The notes: generated by a model from the letters alone, not told the origin. Positions 11,072 to 21,437 are shown, counted from the first letter of the stretch. The stretch is DNA of 40,557 bases from Acanthaster planci (GCF_001949145.1 NW_019091395.1:871693-912249), one strand, 5' to 3'. Numbers and translations: made by a program.

Positions 11072-13030
11072 GTTTGGTTTAAAAGCTGGGCCTACTATAT
11101 GTGAGACAATAAAAAGAATTGAAAAATGTAAGGTGCAACCTTGGCCATATGTGATTTTCTTGACTAAAGGCCACATAAAAAAAAATTGGTGAGCATCCTT
11201 TAAAAAAAAATCTAGGGGTGGGAGGGCATTTTTTTTCAGTTAAGCATGCACCCTTGCTGGATTGGAAAAAATTGAATAAAGAGCAGTTTCCTCACTGAAA
11301 TGAGTTTTATTTATCTTCTTTAAGAAAGGGTTTTACACATGAAAGTCATTCATCACAAAAGGTAATAGGGGTTGTACAGCCAGGCGAAAATAAGAGGGTT
11401 TTCTAAGACAGGGTGACAGTGCTGTAACTCTGTGAAGTGGAATCGGTAGCTGGGAATGGCTGCCGCTATTGAGTATTGACCCAGCTTTGCAGCAGAGAGG
11501 CCGCATCCAAATTACTGGCTATGGCTGCGACCACATTGTACAAAGCTATTGTGGTTGCCACTTCGCCAACTGCTCTAATTTCCGCAAGCTTATCCGCCTG
11601 GCTGCAAACAGAGGCAACAATTCGGAAGGGGCTTACAGAAACACACTAAGGGACGGTTTCGTGAATCTCAACCTCATTCCCATGGGCTCAATCTTACTGC
11701 GCCATGGAGTTGGGGTTGGGTGAATTTGCACTGTACATGTATGTAGATGTTCGGGAGTAACGTTTATCAGCAATTTCCTGAAGTACTGTATATTTTCTAA
11801 ATTTATTCCTCTAAATTTGAATGTGGGATCATCCAAAAAAGCTGTTTTTTGTTTTCTTTTTTGTTGATAAAAACAGAAAATACAAAAAAATGGCGGGAGG
11901 GGGTGATGTATTTCTAGGGGCGAGTGGGGGACGATCACCAACTATTTTTTTCTTCCATGGCCTAACATGCACTTCAATCAACCAAGAAAGGAAAATAAAT
12001 AGGAGATCAGTGAACACGTGAGATTAAAATGAGAATCTGTTTTGTGCTTCAAGAAATGGATGTTATTCAGCCAGGTCTGTGAGAAAGAATATTGTATCCA
12101 GACGTTGAATTTAGTATCTCAGTGCTGCTCTTACAAGACCAGCACTTACTTATCGTCCTTTGTAATAATGGGCCTTACGTTGGCTATGACTTGCAAATTA
12201 CTCACAAGTCAAACCAGAGAGAAGAAAACTGCAAGTTTTTGTTGAAACTTAGATATGTCCTGACCTATTTGTGCATCAGGTCTAAACTGGTGGCTGGGCT
12301 CATAACTCATTCTGAATGAAGCTGTGAGCAGACTGATGTCAACATGAAATGCCAGTATAGGCCTACATGTGCTCTCCATGATTTGACAATGTCAGGTTGT
12401 TTAAGTCAAGTAAGGGCCTAAAAAGACTGCCCAAGACCTAAAGTTAGGCCTTGCGACTGAAAAAAAGGTGATAGGCCTGGCAAAGTAACGAATTTTTAGG
12501 AATGTCAGGTTATTTTGCAGGACATATTTCCAAAGTCGAAGTCATCAGCTTCCATGTAGTCATCTAATGCAACCAAATAAACATAGCCACACTCGACTCC
12601 CATCCATCGCGGCCTTGGGCTTGCGCCCCCAAATTATTGATTCCTCCGGCAGTACTGTGTCCTATGTCTACTTTATTAATATTATGAGTAACATACCGGT
12701 AATATGTAACGCATGTAATTGTTATGCTTGGCGTTATTAAAACAATTCCACAAGCAGTAGTAGCAGCACAGCAGGCTGGCCAACTCCCTGTACTAACGAC
12801 GATATAATCCTCCCGGGAGTAGGCCTACTGTACTGGACCGGCCGTGCGGTACGCTCTCGGTTTAGCCACGGATCGGTTGACACCATGTGAAAAGTCAGTT
12901 TGAAATGAAATTTTGAACTTATTGAAACACTATCAAACTATCAACTTCCGACCTCTATGCTCACCTTTTAAAGCTATTCAAGATATACACATTCACGCGA
13001 AAATATCTACAGTTTTCTGTCGAGAGGCTC
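11072..13030. other. Upstream region or first intron of the DCX gene, no gene seen
   Basis: No frame shows recognisable protein. The stretch has poly-A/T tracts (11200-11280, 11830-11900) and scattered AGGCCT/ACATGTA motifs. It would be the first intron if the candidate first exon at 13052 is real. Confidence 0.4.
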
Positions 13031-13039
13031 AGGTCGTGG

Positions 13040-13095
13040 GCTCAATCTCACCGCCATATTTACGGAATGTCGCCTAGGAGATGACGTCATGCAGT
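13040..13095 (-). promoter_or_regulatory. Candidate promoter/first exon of the DCX gene
   Basis: On the minus strand a full CRE (TGACGTCA, 13082-13089) is followed by TGTCGCCTAGGAGATG, half of an RFX X-box, and then TAAATATGGCG|GTGAGA. ATGGCG followed by GTGAGA could be a two-codon first exon in phase 0; it would join in frame to exon 1 at its AAACAG|ATG acceptor. This is a motif-level inference without transcript support. Confidence 0.3.
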
Positions 13096-13097
13096 AT

Positions 13098-13841
13098 CTT
13101 TGGTATGAACTACACGTACCAAAAACATACACACGATACGCTTGGAGAAATGACGATGATTTTTCTCGATGGAAAACCGTGTGAAATCGAAACTTTGACT
13201 TCAAGTGACACGGTCAACCCGATCTCAATTATACAATTGTGACGTAACGATGAACTCAAGTGGTATCAGATAACTTGCGATGATGCTTTGGGATTTAACT
13301 CACGGTCTTGTGCAACAGACATTTATGTCGTCTGACCTTTGCGGCTCCTGGGACTAATGAAGAGTCAAAGTTCGGATACATTTAAAAGTCGGTCAGTATA
13401 TTAAAAACAAACAATTACAACTTGTGATGATATAAATCACACGATGTCAAGTTATGCTTGCTGTCACTGAGACGTCATCAGATATTACAAGGAAATTTAA
13501 GCTCTTTTTTCAACAAAACATGTGTGTTTTATATACAATTAAATGAGAGAGCATATCCATATTTTAGGGACCCGATGGAATTCTAGTAATATCAAAGGAA
13601 AGTCGTGAACTTGACTTAATCATTCCTGGGCAACGTACCGGAAGTAAAATGTGTAACTCGGTCAAAAACGAAAGAACTTCTCACGCAACCGAAACATATA
13701 TAACAAATAAAATGCTGAATTGGTATTTACGATCATAAACACTAGATGATTAATGGACAGTTTCATATGTAAAAAAAAGAAGAAGAAAACATGAAAAGGG
13801 TGGGTATCGAAGTTAGTCAAGCGGTTTTGTGCCCTTTCTTA
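13098..13841. other. Intergenic, no feature seen
   Basis: AT-rich sequence without a supportable ORF or repeat. Confidence 0.4.
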
Positions 13842-14069
13842 GGCCGTTTTCCAATACTCAACTTCGGATCCGTCTCACGTTTCAGCTGTTTTTTTACAAC
13901 CTGACTTTGAAGTTGGAAGCGCAATAATTAGTCTAATAGTGCCACAAAACATGAAATATGATTCAAGAGGGCCAAAAATTACAGAAATCCAATTTCAGGC
14001 CCAAAATCGGGGATTGGTTTCGGGGACGATGCCTGAGACGGTGACGAAGTTGAGTATTGGAAAACGGCC
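13842..14069. mobile_element. MITE family H copy 1, 228 bp, TSD TTA
   Basis: The ends GGCCGTTTTCCAATACTCAA and its inverse (TTGAGTATTGGAAAACGGCC) are perfect over 20 bp, and the element is flanked on both sides by TTA. A 3-bp TSD with GGCC-type ends fits PIF/Harbinger-type MITEs. A diverged second copy is at 15894-16129. Confidence 0.8.
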
Positions 14070-14901
14070 TTAGTGAAGTCCAGGCACACCCGCCGGACTT
14101 GGCTTTCGGCTCATATTCGAGCCACTGAGCCACGGCTCACCTCGGAGAAGGCTGGCAGGCAATTGGTGCAGCTGTACTGTGACTATTACTGCGAGCTCTT
14201 TTATCTACTACTCCAAATAAGGCACAATGTGAAAAACAGGAAATCAAAAGAAATTACGAGCCTCATTTCTCTACGCCAAAATCTGGAGAAGATAGTGAAA
14301 ACTTCAAGAATTGGATATCATTTGGATGAATGAATAGTCTCAGATTTTGCTCGAATGAATTCTGCTAGAACAATACTACACAAGGGATATGTGTTTAAAC
14401 TGGAGAAATGTCATGCAGAGTACCAGCGAGCTCGTACGAAACGCAGTGGCAGATGATGGCAATTTGGTAAGTTATAATGATAACTTTGCTACTGTGCACA
14501 TGACTAGCCAATATTATATAATAATGATTTCGTAGGCATGATGGCATTGAAGTAGAAGATATCGTATTTGTAATAGTATACCTCTTCAGTTTACAAAATT
14601 ATTACAGAAGATAAAAAGAAATCTATCAAACAGAAGGTTTGCAATGTAAAAACGCTAACTGCCGCTTCACAGTGCTTGTGGAGGAAAAGTATATCAATAA
14701 ATGAAAGCAATTATAAACTTATAACGGTCAAAGAGTGTGGTATCAAGGGCCAAACAAATTTGAAAACTTTAAATAAAAACTCAAATTAATACATTTTTCA
14801 ATATCTTTCAAACAGTTTAGGATAGTAGCCTGAAATGGTACTGACATAAACCTGGCCACGTGGTTCAAAGTGGATGGCGGTATGTGTTCCGTCTTGGCGT
14901 C
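14070..14901. other. Intergenic, no supportable gene
   Basis: A short ORF of 86 codons starts at 14073 but resembles nothing I recognise. No other structure is seen. Confidence 0.35.
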
Positions 14902-15529
14902 AAGCCTGGTTTCTATAATGTTCTTTGTAACCCAGATGGAACGCGTTCCGCAAGACGTGAAAACGCAGGCACGAACGAAAGAGGCGGTGGATGACGTCAT
15001 TCCACAACAAAACACCACAACTCCGAAACACTTCACGACGCCAAACCTCTGCTCCAGTTTCGTACATTTCATTGACGGTCAACTATTTAGTTGATCACTT
15101 TGGTGTAATATTTAATAAGCATTAAGAAGGAAATGGAAAAAAATTCGTAGAACTAAGCGATCTCGAGGGATATCGTTGCACGCCTGCCATGCCAGCATAT
15201 GTGTTATTGGCATACCGCGGCTAATCGACGCACACAGTTGGCAAGGTTGAACCTGGCTCAACGTTGCCGATCGTTCGCGGGCTGCGTTTGCGCAGTTTTA
15301 GTTTGATCAACTAAATAGTTGACCGTCAATGAATTGTACGAAACTGGAACAGAGGTTTGGCGTCGTGAGGTGTTTCGGATTTGTGGTGTTCCGGGGTTTC
15401 TGAGTAGTTGCTTCAATTTTGTAGTGGTGAATGACGTCATCCGCCGCCGCTTTCGTTCGTGCCTGCGTCCTCACGTCTTGCGTAACGCGTTCCGTTGGCG
15501 ATACAAAGAACCTTATGGAAACCAGGTTT
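14902..15529. mobile_element. Fold-back element F copy A, long inverted arms
   Basis: The left arm 14902-15096 is inverted at 15305-15529, with a 208-bp spacer. The ends are AAGCCTGGTTTCTATA and TATGGAAACCAGGTTT. The arms share a CRE-like TGACGTCA and end inward in GTCAACTATTTAGTTGATC. The right arm has about 30 extra bases (around 15390-15420). There is no coding potential. Confidence 0.75.
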
Positions 15530-15720
15530 AAAGCCTGGTTTCCATATCGACGAAAGAAACGCAGAGAACAACGCAATCAAGACGCAAACAGCAACGCAGA
15601 CAAATGGAAACATGTCAAACGGAAACATTGCCGATGACGCAAACCAACCCCAAGCGGATCCTCAAAGTTTAGCCCGGGCCCAGTTCAACTTTTCCGACTG
15701 TCTGCGTTGAGTCTCTGAGT
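15530..15720. mobile_element. Fold-back family F, fragment B
   Basis: The sequence begins AAAGCCTGGTTTCCATAT, the same end as copies A and C, right against the end of copy A, which creates a head-to-head palindrome (15514-15545). The remainder has GACGCA/AACGCAGA motifs like fragment C. No right end is seen. Confidence 0.5.
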
Positions 15721-16300
15721 AAAGCCTGGTTTCCATATGGTCGTTTATAACGCAGACGGTCTACAAAACGTCAAGACGCAGGCAGTTGCGGAAAAGACGC
15801 TGCGCGACGTCATTCTACCCAAAATATTAAACAAAATGGCGCCCAAAACTCGGAAAATTTTCGCACAAAATGCCCCTTTACCGGTGTGGCAATGGCCGTT
15901 TTCAAATACTCGACTTTGGCTCCGTCGCAGGCTTCAACTGTTTTTTACTTCATGACTTTGAGATTGTAAGCGTAATAGTAAGTCTGATAGTGCCACAAAA
16001 CATCAAGTAAGATGCAAAAGAGCCAAACATATTAGAGTACTTCAATTTAAGTTAAACGCTTCTGGCCCACAATCGGGGATTGGTTTTCTACACGAAGCCT
16101 GAGACGGAGTTGAGTATTGGATAACGGCCAATGTTTCCTCTTGAAGCCAAACTGATACCCTATAGTTTGATGTAATTTGTTAATGGTTAGCTATTTTGTT
16201 GACAATTGGGGCTGCATATGCTAGTAATAAGGAGAAATGGACAAAATGAGTGGTACTAAGCGAGAGAAACATCATTGCACGCCCGTCATGCCAGCGTTCA
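15721..16300. mobile_element. Fold-back family F, copy C, interrupted by a MITE
   Basis: The left end is AAAGCCTGGTTTCCATATGG. After the MITE at 15894-16129, the sequence from about 16165 to 16295 (ACTAAGCGAGAG, TTGCACGCCCGTCATGCCAG) resembles the spacer of copy A at 15100-15195 (ACTAAGCGATCTC, TTGCACGCCTGCCATGCCAG). I infer one element split by the MITE. The right boundary is uncertain. Confidence 0.5.
15894..16129. mobile_element. MITE family H copy 2, 236 bp, TSD AAT
   Basis: GGCCGTTTTCAAATACTCGA begins it and TTGAGTATTGGATAACGGCC ends it; both flanks read AAT. The interior matches copy 1 at TAGTGCCACAAAACAT and AATCGGGGATTGGTTT. It is nested in fold-back copy C. Confidence 0.75.
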
Positions 16301-16558
16301 TTTGATGGTGCATTCCTACTGCAAGATGTCCAATAGAGTATCGAATGTGACGTCACTGTGAACCAGAAAGTGCAGTGCAAACGAATGGAGTACGCGCGCG
16401 TGTTGGTTCACGCGCTTTTTCTCGCACTAATGCCTTTTACACACTAATTGTGCGCGTGACATATTCACTTCGGTACTCTATAGAATCTCCTTGTAAATGG
16501 ACTTGACGTGCGCATGGCGCGTTCTGCATGCTGCGTCACACGCAGACTCATGACAAAT

Positions 16559-16808
16559 CCGATTTGTAAGTGACTTCATCACAAACATGGACGCGCCACA
16601 ATTTGCAGGCTCCCATTGGACGATCGCTGAAGTTGTGCGTTAACTTCCAGTTCCATGGTTCCATGTAAACGGCGATCAATGCATGCATCTCTATGTGCAG
16701 TGCATATGCATGCTGTAGGTGTGGTTTAAACCAAAGATTGTATAGCGCCGCCCAGCGGCGCTATACAATCTTTGGTTTAAACTGAAGTGACGTCACACTT
16801 ACGAACCG
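16559..16808. mobile_element. Short inverted-repeat element, family M1 copy 2, with insert
   Basis: CCGATTTGTAAGTGACTTCA at the left is imperfectly inverted at the right (TGACGTCACACTTACGAACC). It aligns with 8762-8944 along its length, except for a 51-bp gain at the GTTTAAAC site (16731-16781). Confidence 0.7.
16731..16775. mobile_element. 45-bp perfect hairpin insertion flanked by TTTAAA
   Basis: Arms 16731-16751 and 16755-16775 are exact inverses (21 bp) around a CCA loop. TTTAAA stands on both sides (16725-16730 and 16776-16781). Two related copies of the host element (8762-8944 and 27702-27752) have a single TTTAAA and no hairpin, which defines the empty site. Confidence 0.75.
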
Positions 16809-16904
16809 TATAGGGATAGAGTAAACAGGGAAATATGCTGTGTAGCACCGTGATCAGAATATTGACAAGAATATAATATAAAATTAATGCTCTGAAATAT
16901 GTAA

Positions 16905-16944
16905 TTGCCGAGCTTTCGGTAACTGAGTACCTTCTTCAGGGCAA
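16905..16944 (-). ncRNA. Hammerhead-like ribozyme core, copy 1
   Basis: The minus strand reads TTGCC-CTGAAGA-AGGTA-CTCAGT-TACC-GAAA-GCTC-GGCAA. The outer TTGCC/GGCAA pair as stem I, GGTA/TACC as stem II, and the core boxes CUGANGA and GAAA are both present, with a UC cleavage position before GGCAA. Stem III would be almost absent, as in the minimal type I hammerheads described for Penelope-like elements. An extra A before stem II is a defect. Confidence 0.4.
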
Positions 16945-16964
16945 GCAGATTCAGTTCTGGGAAT

Positions 16965-17063
16965 GAACGCAGAAAAGTCCACGTTCATTCCTTCTGGATG
17001 CAGCGTTCCAAGTTCGAAAATGACGCGCTGCTCCAGTTCCCTACACTGTACATCGGATGACGC
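16965..17063 (-). pseudogene. Penelope-like GIY-YIG endonuclease, C-terminal tail
   Basis: SSDVQCRELEQRVIFELG then TLHPEGMNVDF is the usual end of the Penelope-type nuclease ORF (E-x-R-x-I-x-x-L-x-TL-x-P-x-G-x-N). It is separated from the rest of the domain by the insert 17064-18149. Confidence 0.7.
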
Positions 17064-18149
17064 GGGGGGGGGGCGGAAGGGTGTTGAACGACAAGCGCCC
17101 CCTACGTTCAAACTCTTCTCTTTCAATATTGTGCAGCGACCGCGTGCACATCGTTTGTTTCTTAGCTGCGTTAAGATGGACCACGATCCACGAACAGCCG
17201 GCAGTAATTTTTATTGGTAATTTATTAATTTCAACTGTGACTCGAAGTATTTAATCCCGTATGATATGTTTCTCATATGGGACTTTCACTTTTATCAGAA
17301 AAGTTAATCTTAGAGATGAAATTGTCTTCGGGAGAAAAATTTTGTTTACCTGCAATTCCTTTTTGACCGTGCCATACCGTGCCAACTTGGCAGCGTGTTG
17401 CCTGCATGTGCGTTTGTGTGCGACGGTCGGTCGTACGTGCTGCATCTCCACGCACTGTAAGTTTTGATCAAACGTGAAGATTTTTTTGACTACACGCATG
17501 CCAAGAAGCAATGGACAAAATTTGAATGGGACGCATCACTCGTTTTTTATAACGTTGTGGGAAAAGGGGTCATGTTGAAAGGAAGGGTTTCTTTTAAACG
17601 ACTACAGTCGGAAGGTGAGGTCTTTAAACATACATTTCAGGAAAAAAATCAATGTTGCAGGTGGGAGTTTTACAAATTAAATCGTTGTTATGCATGGAAT
17701 TTATAGGGGTGTTAATTTGAGGAGACCACAGCGAAGCGTGTGCATTATAAACGTGTTCGCATGCACAATCCATAGCTGGATCGAGAAGCTGAAATGGGAA
17801 TCCTTTTCTAGAATCTCCGTGAAACAAAAGACTGGTGTACATATTGAAAATAGAACAAGTTCTTCAATAATCCTTGTAGATGATGGAAACGCAGGAGATT
17901 CCAGCTTTAAATGAAACTGTTCCATATGAACACCCCTTTTAATGAATGGAATAGGTTAACAGTCCCTTGTGCTCACATCACGTGGATTTTTCCGCGTTTA
18001 TTCAGAACTGAATCTGCTTGCCCTGAAGAAAGTACTCAGTTACCGAAAGCTTGGCAATCACATATTTCAGAGCACTGCTTTGATATTATATTGTCGTCGA
18101 TATTCTGATCACGGTGCTACGCAGCCCTTCCATATTTCCCTCCCCCCCG
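17064..18149 (+). mobile_element. 1,086-bp insertion in the Penelope element, 9-bp TSD
   Basis: GGATGACGC occurs at 17055-17063 and again at 18150-18158, exactly flanking the insert. Leaving it out brings the two parts of the GIY-YIG domain together at the spacing expected for the family. The insert begins with a run of ten G and ends with a run of seven C. Its last 180 bp (17968-18125) match the host element's 3' terminus in opposite orientation. The body (17090-17960) has no protein I recognise. It is probably a non-autonomous Penelope-derived unit. Confidence 0.65.
18018..18057 (+). ncRNA. Hammerhead-like ribozyme core, copy 2
   Basis: TTGCC-CTGAAGA-AAGTACTCAGTTACC-GAAA-GCTT-GGCAA is the same layout in the opposite orientation. 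Stem I is intact and both core boxes are conserved. Stem II has lost its first pair (A opposite C). Confidence 0.35.
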
Positions 18150-18159
18150 GGATGACGCT

Positions 18160-18600
18160 TTCCCCATCCCAGGATGCAGACGTTTACGTCATCGAGAGTA
18201 TGCGGCGGCGCGCAAAAGTGCTTGGTAACAGAGAGACCAGGTGTTCGTTCGTGCACACTGCGCCACTGTTCCGCGAAGCGGTCACCAAGGCGACTCTTGG
18301 GCCGTGTCCGAAACGGACTTCCAGAGCTACGGCTAGGTCTATTGTCTGCGCGTCTCCACGCATTTCCAATGGAGCGAAGACTTAGACCTAGCTCTAGACA
18401 ACAGATTCGGATGCAGCCCAGGGGTCTCTCCGATGTACAGTTTGCCGCAGCGACGACATGTTATGCAAAAAACCCGCATAACATGTAGTGCATGTATGAT
18501 CCCCGCGTATTCTGTAGCTACCGCGGGGATCGACGACCAACAGGCTGTATAACTATGTAGGGGCAGGTGTTACATATGGGGCGCTGACAAGGGGAATCGC
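18160..18600 (-). pseudogene. Penelope-like linker and GIY-YIG endonuclease, N-terminal part
   Basis: The minus strand shows PCQRPICNTCPYI (18560-18595), then in another frame ITCRRCGKLYIGET (18422-18465), then in a third RLGDRFAEQWRSVHERT (18245-18293) and DDVNVCIL (near 18175-18195). KLYIGET carries the YIG part of GIY-YIG, and RLGDRF holds the conserved Arg helix. At least two frameshifts separate these blocks. Confidence 0.75.
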
Positions 18601-18607
18601 TTCCCAC

Positions 18608-18970
18608 TTATGACGGCGAGACAAAATCTAACCGGGAACGTACAACCATGTCCCCGAAAGAACGATCGCGCCTAAACGCGCAAATCGGAGGTTCGGTGAA
18701 AATGGAAGCTGTGGCCGCATCATTTCCGAGTGTACGAAAATTTTTGAGAAGAATATTACGTACTGGGATGTTTCTAGGGTGGTATGTAAGTACGAAGGGG
18801 ATGCGATCACGTTGCTTGGCCCCGGTGGGTTTCAGAGCCGTTTCGCGGGGAATTGAAGATACGGCGTTGAACGCAGCGTCTGTGAAAGTGCGCAATGTTT
18901 TGTATACCTGGAAATATGCGATTTTTAAAAGGGAGTCACGATGGTTTACCTTTGAGCGAGTGGCGCTCAA
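18608..18970 (-). pseudogene. Penelope-like RT ORF, C-terminal part
   Basis: An open frame of 120 codons contains TLKP-like ALKPTGAKQRDRIPFVLTYH and then NILLKNFRTLGNDAATASIF and FRRDRSFGDMVVRSRL. The run PFVLTYHP, ILLKNF-x-TL and KRDR-x-x-DMLV is a well-known block between the RT and GIY-YIG domains of Penelope-like elements. The RT palm motifs are not present upstream, which is why I call it truncated. Confidence 0.8.
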
Positions 18971-21078
18971 AGGTTTCCTTCGAAGTCATCAGCTGTCTCG
19001 TTATTATTGGGATGGGCACCAGTCAAGCAGAAACACTGCTCTCGAGTCATTTCAGTTACTTTTAGTTTGGGGCTTAGGGCACTGGGCAATGGCTTATTTC
19101 TGTAGCGGAATCCAGGCTGCAGTTTGAGATGCGCGTGCGTGCATATGTCTGACAGCCCGAAACGGTTTGATCTTCAGATTTCATCGGGCCGCACAGGGTA
19201 ACAAAAATTAGATACTTTCTAAATTCGGACGAAATTCTAAATTTGGATGAAATGCAATCTTGCATGAAATGCATGTCTAAGGAAATTTCATTCACATTTC
19301 AAAATGTGTTAGGTCTGCAAAATTTCTTTCGAATTCCGAAACATGAGTCTGCAAAGATTTATTCGAAACTCAGAAATATGTTTGGTCTGTAAATTTTTAC
19401 TTGGTTTTGGGAAATGCATTCGATCATTTTAAAAAAATGCCCTCTCTTAAGTAACATAAGATCTAAAAAGAGTTCGATTTTTAAGAAAAGGCAATGCCAT
19501 TCGGTTTCCACATTTTCTAGTCTTATTGGCACTAATTCTGATTCGTCACTCAGATAACTCAGTGTACCCTATTTTATTCAAATTTAATTTGCAAAAGGCT
19601 TATCGGCTTTCCCTATTCTTTTGAAGACTGTTTCGACAAGCCCTAAAAAGAAACAAACAGCTCTCAATTTCTAATCTCAATGCATCTTAAAATGTGTTCA
19701 GTGAAACTTGATCTTAGTAGTCTGAAGTGTATATTACCATATTTGGACGGGCTATTATGTCACAAATCTCATGCGATCTGACCAATCACAAGGCCTGTTC
19801 CAGCAGGCCATGCCGAATCGCGGGTGTTTCCATGTTAAGGGTGCTTGTCTTTAAACTTTGGAGCATATGGAACAAAAAAGAAGTCAATGAAAAATCCTGT
19901 CTTACAGACATCATCTAAACGTTCTAAAACAGTTTTTACCGATGCCATCTAAAATTATTCATTGCCAACTTTTATTGAACGTTGAAGTTGGACTGACACT
20001 CCTGTATCAGTAGGGACACAGAGAAAATTCACCATGCCCATTAGTTTGGTAACACTCTTGACTGCTTAGATCAAGTCTTAGCTACGATCAATCTTACGGG
20101 GAGAGAGTCATTTTAGTCTGTTAAGATGAGTTGCAAGATAAGACTAATTTTGGTGCACAGGTGTTAATTTTACACAACCCAGATAATTAAGCATATTCTC
20201 CTATTCTCCCTCTGCAAGTTTTGCCACGGTAGCAGTGGCATAAAAATTTATAAAGGTTTCTCTCACGGGCACTGGCCTGGTCTGAATCAGGTTTTCCACA
20301 ATAAAACGTTGACTGAGCCCAAGACAGGATTGGGCTCAAATTTGCCCATTTAATTTGCCTGACAACAGCACATTGTTTTCGTTTGAAGAAGCAATGCGCT
20401 TTCAAAGACAATCAAAATGTCTCATCTAGTCTTGGGTCCAAGAGGCTTTTCGCGGTGCTGCGATCAATATGTGCGTGGTGTGTGATTCACAGTGCGTACT
20501 TCCTGTGATAGCGTTTCTTCCAGTGATGATTCTTGTCGTGGAATAAACAGGATGGTCTTGAAACCTAGACTATGTCTCGTCGCACGCATTCAGCATGCCA
20601 ACTCGGTGCGCAGCTATGCGCTCGCGAACAGGTGATTTTGTGAATGAGTGTATTGTGGCACGCATCACCGCCGCAGGAATGCGCCCTGCTAACTAGCAGC
20701 GACCAGTGAAGACAGGTTGTGCGTGCGCGTTACAGATTTGTCGCCACCACTGTTACAGGAAATCGAAACATGAAGATGTCGTGTTCATGTAAGTAGTGCT
20801 AATATTTTGTAGGATGGTTAATAATCGCCTTCCTTCCCCTATTGTTGTGCAGCTAAATGTGGGGAAAAGGACAACTCTGTTCAGATATTACACGCATTAT
20901 CTTTTTTTATTTTCTGCCACAGAAAATATGGCCGAGTGTCATAAATTGGTCCACGACAGGGGATGTGCACTCCCCGAAGGTACCAATACTTGACTAATTT
21001 GGACAATATCACACTCTAGATGGCGGCATTTTGCTCACCATTTTCTAGCATGAAGTCATATTACGTAGACTAATCTTA
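18971..21078. other. Intergenic, no supportable gene
   Basis: Around 19200-19400 there are loose repeats of GAAATGCAT/GAAATTC motifs. 20570-20760 is locally GC-rich and contains ATGAAGATGTCGTGTTCAT|GTAAGT, which could be a splice donor but leads to nothing recognised. Confidence 0.35.
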
Positions 21079-21437
21079 CCCAAAACAGGCAAATAAATGT
21101 TGAGCCCTATTTAACCTTGACTGTACGTACATGTATGACTTCACCATACATAGGCCCTCCTAATCATGCAAAGTCACGGTTTACAGCCTCTTCAAAATTG
21201 AACAGCGCCCATATTACAGCAAATTGTGCAATACATGTAGATATGGATAAATCATTTACATAACATCTTGCCCAAAACGGAGCAATGAATGTTGAATCCT
21301 ATTTAACCTTTACTGTTTCACCATACATAGGCCCACCTAATCATGCAAAGTCACGGTTTACAACCTCCTAAAAATTGAGCAGCACCCATATTGCAGCAAC
21401 TCGTGCTAATACATGTAGATAAGGGTAAATTATTTGG
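21079..21437. repeat. Two-copy tandem duplication, unit about 190 bp
   Basis: The copies start at 21079 (CCCAAAACAGGCAAATAAAT) and 21271 (CCCAAAACGGAGCAATGAAT) and share CTAATCATGCAAAGTCACGG and AATACATGTAGATA. The second lacks a stretch around GTACGTACATGTATGA. They have diverged, so it is an old duplication. Confidence 0.75.

Larger units (their letters stand above)
16837..18970 (-). mobile_element. Penelope-like retroelement, 3' part, split by an insertion
   Basis: The minus strand reads, from high to low coordinates, the end of a reverse-transcriptase ORF (18608-18970), a Cys linker, a GIY-YIG endonuclease (18420-18160 and 17054-16993) and a 3' terminal segment (16988-16837). This is the order known for Penelope-like elements. 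Upstream RT catalytic motifs are absent, so it is 5' truncated. Frameshifts break the linker and nuclease, so it is not active. Confidence 0.75.

Noticed and set aside
10794-11192. 132-codon plus-strand ORF over DCX exon 1
   Set aside because: It is antisense to a well-supported exon and has no recognisable domain.
14413-14466. Candidate exon MQSTSELVRNAVADDGNL followed by GTAAGT
   Set aside because: A short stretch with one good donor; no homologue recognised, no promoter and no following exon.
17464-17706. 80-codon ORF inside the 1,086-bp insert
   Set aside because: No recognisable motif, composition not protein-like; more probably chance.
18452-18533. Two strong hairpins (ACATGTTATGC and GATCCCCGCG arms)
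   Set aside because: They lie in the Penelope linker/nuclease coding region; the encoded motifs explain the sequence better than a terminator or RNA element.
20772-20794. ATGAAGATGTCGTGTTCAT before GTAAGT, possible first exon
   Set aside because: Only a donor match; nothing downstream forms a gene.
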